The position numbers and the translations under genes were made by a program. The notes beneath the pieces are model-generated. The model was given only the letters and a program-made list of their open reading frames with translations. It ran no database searches and had not been told where the DNA came from. 16,561 nt of DNA, taken from contig MGXX01000084.1 in assembly GCA_001801515.1 (NCBI GenBank), positions 23,261 through 39,821 of the forward strand, written 5' to 3'. The DNA is from Gammaproteobacteria bacterium RIFCSPHIGHO2_12_FULL_38_11 (GTDB taxonomy: Bacteria; Pseudomonadota; Gammaproteobacteria; Coxiellales; Coxiellaceae). Below, one piece after another: positions 15,418 through 16,561 of this stretch (the first letter of the stretch is position 1; every line of letters begins with the position of its first letter).

Positions 15418-16561
15418 ATGCCCAAGATACTACATATCATACCTTCATTAAACTGTGGTGGCGTAGAAAAATCGTTATTGGATATCTATCCTTTTCTAAG
15501 CAAAAAATTACACCATTTAATTTGTCCATTTTTACACGCAGGTGAGCTATACACTGGCACAGTAAACCTGGAGAAATCCAAAAATAATGGTTTTTGGCTT
15601 TATATTTTCAAATCACACACCCTTGTTGCCAAAATATTAAAACCCCTTTTATTTTTTTATTACACTTATAGAACACAGCAATTTTTAAAAAATGAAAATC
15701 CGGATATCGTCATTACCTATACAGATGTCTCTGCATTTGTTCTTGTTTTCATAAGCGTATTTACAAATCAAAAAAGAAAATTTAAGTGGTATGCTCGAAT
15801 AGACAGCCACATCATTCCAGCGAATGGCAATCCATTTTTTTTAAATAAAAAATTTATTTACCGTATTGTATCAGGCACTGTACGATTTATGACGAAATGC
15901 TTTGTTGAACGTGCTGATTGCATTATCACAGTCAGTCATGCTCTTATGAATGAAGTGATAACGACATGTCACGCTGATGCAAAGAAGTTTTTTCTATTAT
16001 CTAATAGCATATCAAGCAACTCCGCTTTATCTGATTATCCATTTGAAAATGATCATTTTTTTGTTGCGGCAGGTAGGCTTGAACACGTCAAAGGATTTGA
16101 CTTTTTAATTAACACATTTTCGATTTTTTCCAAAAACAACCCTAAGGTTAAGCTCATTATTTTTGGTGACGGATCACGACGAAAATCCTTGCAAAAACTG
16201 ATAAAATCGCTTCACCTGGCGGAAAAAATATTGCTTCCTGGGTTTATTAAAAATCCAAGCGAAATTTCCTCAAAAGCAATAGCAACTATAGTACCATCAC
16301 GCTCTGAAGCATTTGGAAAAATTATTGTTGAAGTCATGCAAACTTTATCTATAGTGATTGCCAGTAATTGCGGCGGTCCGCGAGAAATTATTACCGATAA
16401 TATTAACGGTCTATTATTTGAATGTGAGAATACGGCAGCACTATTAGACGCCATGAATCGCGTGATGCAGATGTCAGATCAAACGAAGTTAACAATAAAA
16501 AATAATGCTTATCAAAAATCCTTAGAATATACTCCAGAGCGTGTTTCGGCACTGCTCAATG
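15418..16561 (+). CDS. GT4-family glycosyltransferase, GT-B fold; 3' end cut by window
   Basis: The 381 visible codons are open to the right edge, so the last part is missing. The N-terminus reads MPKILHIIPSLNCGGVEKSL, with the GGxE motif common in GT4 enzymes. The C-terminal nucleotide-sugar domain starts near AAGRLEHVKGFD and includes FGDGS, followed by SRSEAFGKIIVEV with the family's E-x7-E pair at Glu297 and Glu305, and then GGPREII. The enzyme would transfer a sugar from a nucleotide donor in a retaining reaction at the cytoplasmic face, probably for LPS core, O-antigen or capsule. The acceptor cannot be read. ATG 15418 follows AGGAAAG and is preferred over an in-frame ATG at 15382, which would add MAWLDMVLLGKT. 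The gene lies 43 bp right of the palindromic element and faces away from the ATPase. Confidence 0.87.
   Translation, partial: MPKILHIIPSLNCGGVEKSLLDIYPFLSKKLHHLICPFLHAGELYTGTVNLEKSKNNGFWLYIFKSHTLVAKILKPLLFFYYTYRTQQFLKNENPDIVITYTDVSAFVLVFISVFTNQKRKFKWYARIDSHIIPANGNPFFLNKKFIYRIVSGTVRFMTKCFVERADCIITVSHALMNEVITTCHADAKKFFLLSNSISSNSALSDYPFENDHFFVAAGRLEHVKGFDFLINTFSIFSKNNPKVKLIIFGDGSRRKSLQKLIKSLHLAEKILLPGFIKNPSEISSKAIATIVPSRSEAFGKIIVEVMQTLSIVIASNCGGPREIITDNINGLLFECENTAALLDAMNRVMQMSDQTKLTIKNNAYQKSLEYTPERVSALLN

Overview
The window is AT-rich and densely coding, and it carries genes of a Gram-negative envelope: lptF and lptG for LPS export and a GT4 glycosyltransferase. Base composition, LPS genes, a PKS lipid cluster and decaying tailoring genes suggest a gammaproteobacterium, perhaps a host-associated Legionellales-like lineage. 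That placement is inference; no rRNA or housekeeping marker is present to fix it.

Left and centre (1-11754) hold a lipid biosynthesis cluster arranged around a divergent intergenic region (3106-3397). Leftward run a membrane fatty-acid desaturase broken by a frameshift, an alpha-oxoamine synthase (AONS, the serine palmitoyltransferase/BioF fold) and a short-chain dehydrogenase that runs off the left edge. Rightward run one 2503-residue iterative, highly reducing type I PKS (KS-AT-DH-pseudoMT-structural KR-ER-KR-ACP, no thioesterase) and a PAP2_3-family membrane phosphatase/phosphotransferase, also broken by a frameshift.

Read together, the PKS would build a reduced acyl chain on its own ACP. 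The AONS would release it by decarboxylative condensation with an amino acid, giving a 3-keto-sphingoid-like amino ketone. The SDR would reduce the ketone, the desaturase would add a double bond, and the PAP2_3 protein would add or remove a phosphate-linked head group. This is the logic of fungal fumonisin (PKS + AONS + ketoreductase) combined with an IPC-synthase-like enzyme. It is the most interesting system in the window. Both tailoring membrane enzymes are out of frame by one missing base while the PKS and AONS are intact, so the locus is either at the start of decay or carries sequence errors.

Right part (11766-15035): lptG and lptF lie leftward in operon order, convergent with the PAP2 gene. 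Just upstream of lptF, on the same strand, is an accessory AAA ATPase with a DUF4143 nuclease-like C-terminus. The stretch 15036-15417 has no gene. It holds a small inverted-repeat region and a 179-bp MITE-like palindromic element with perfect 24-bp ends. A GT4 glycosyltransferase follows, truncated by the right edge.
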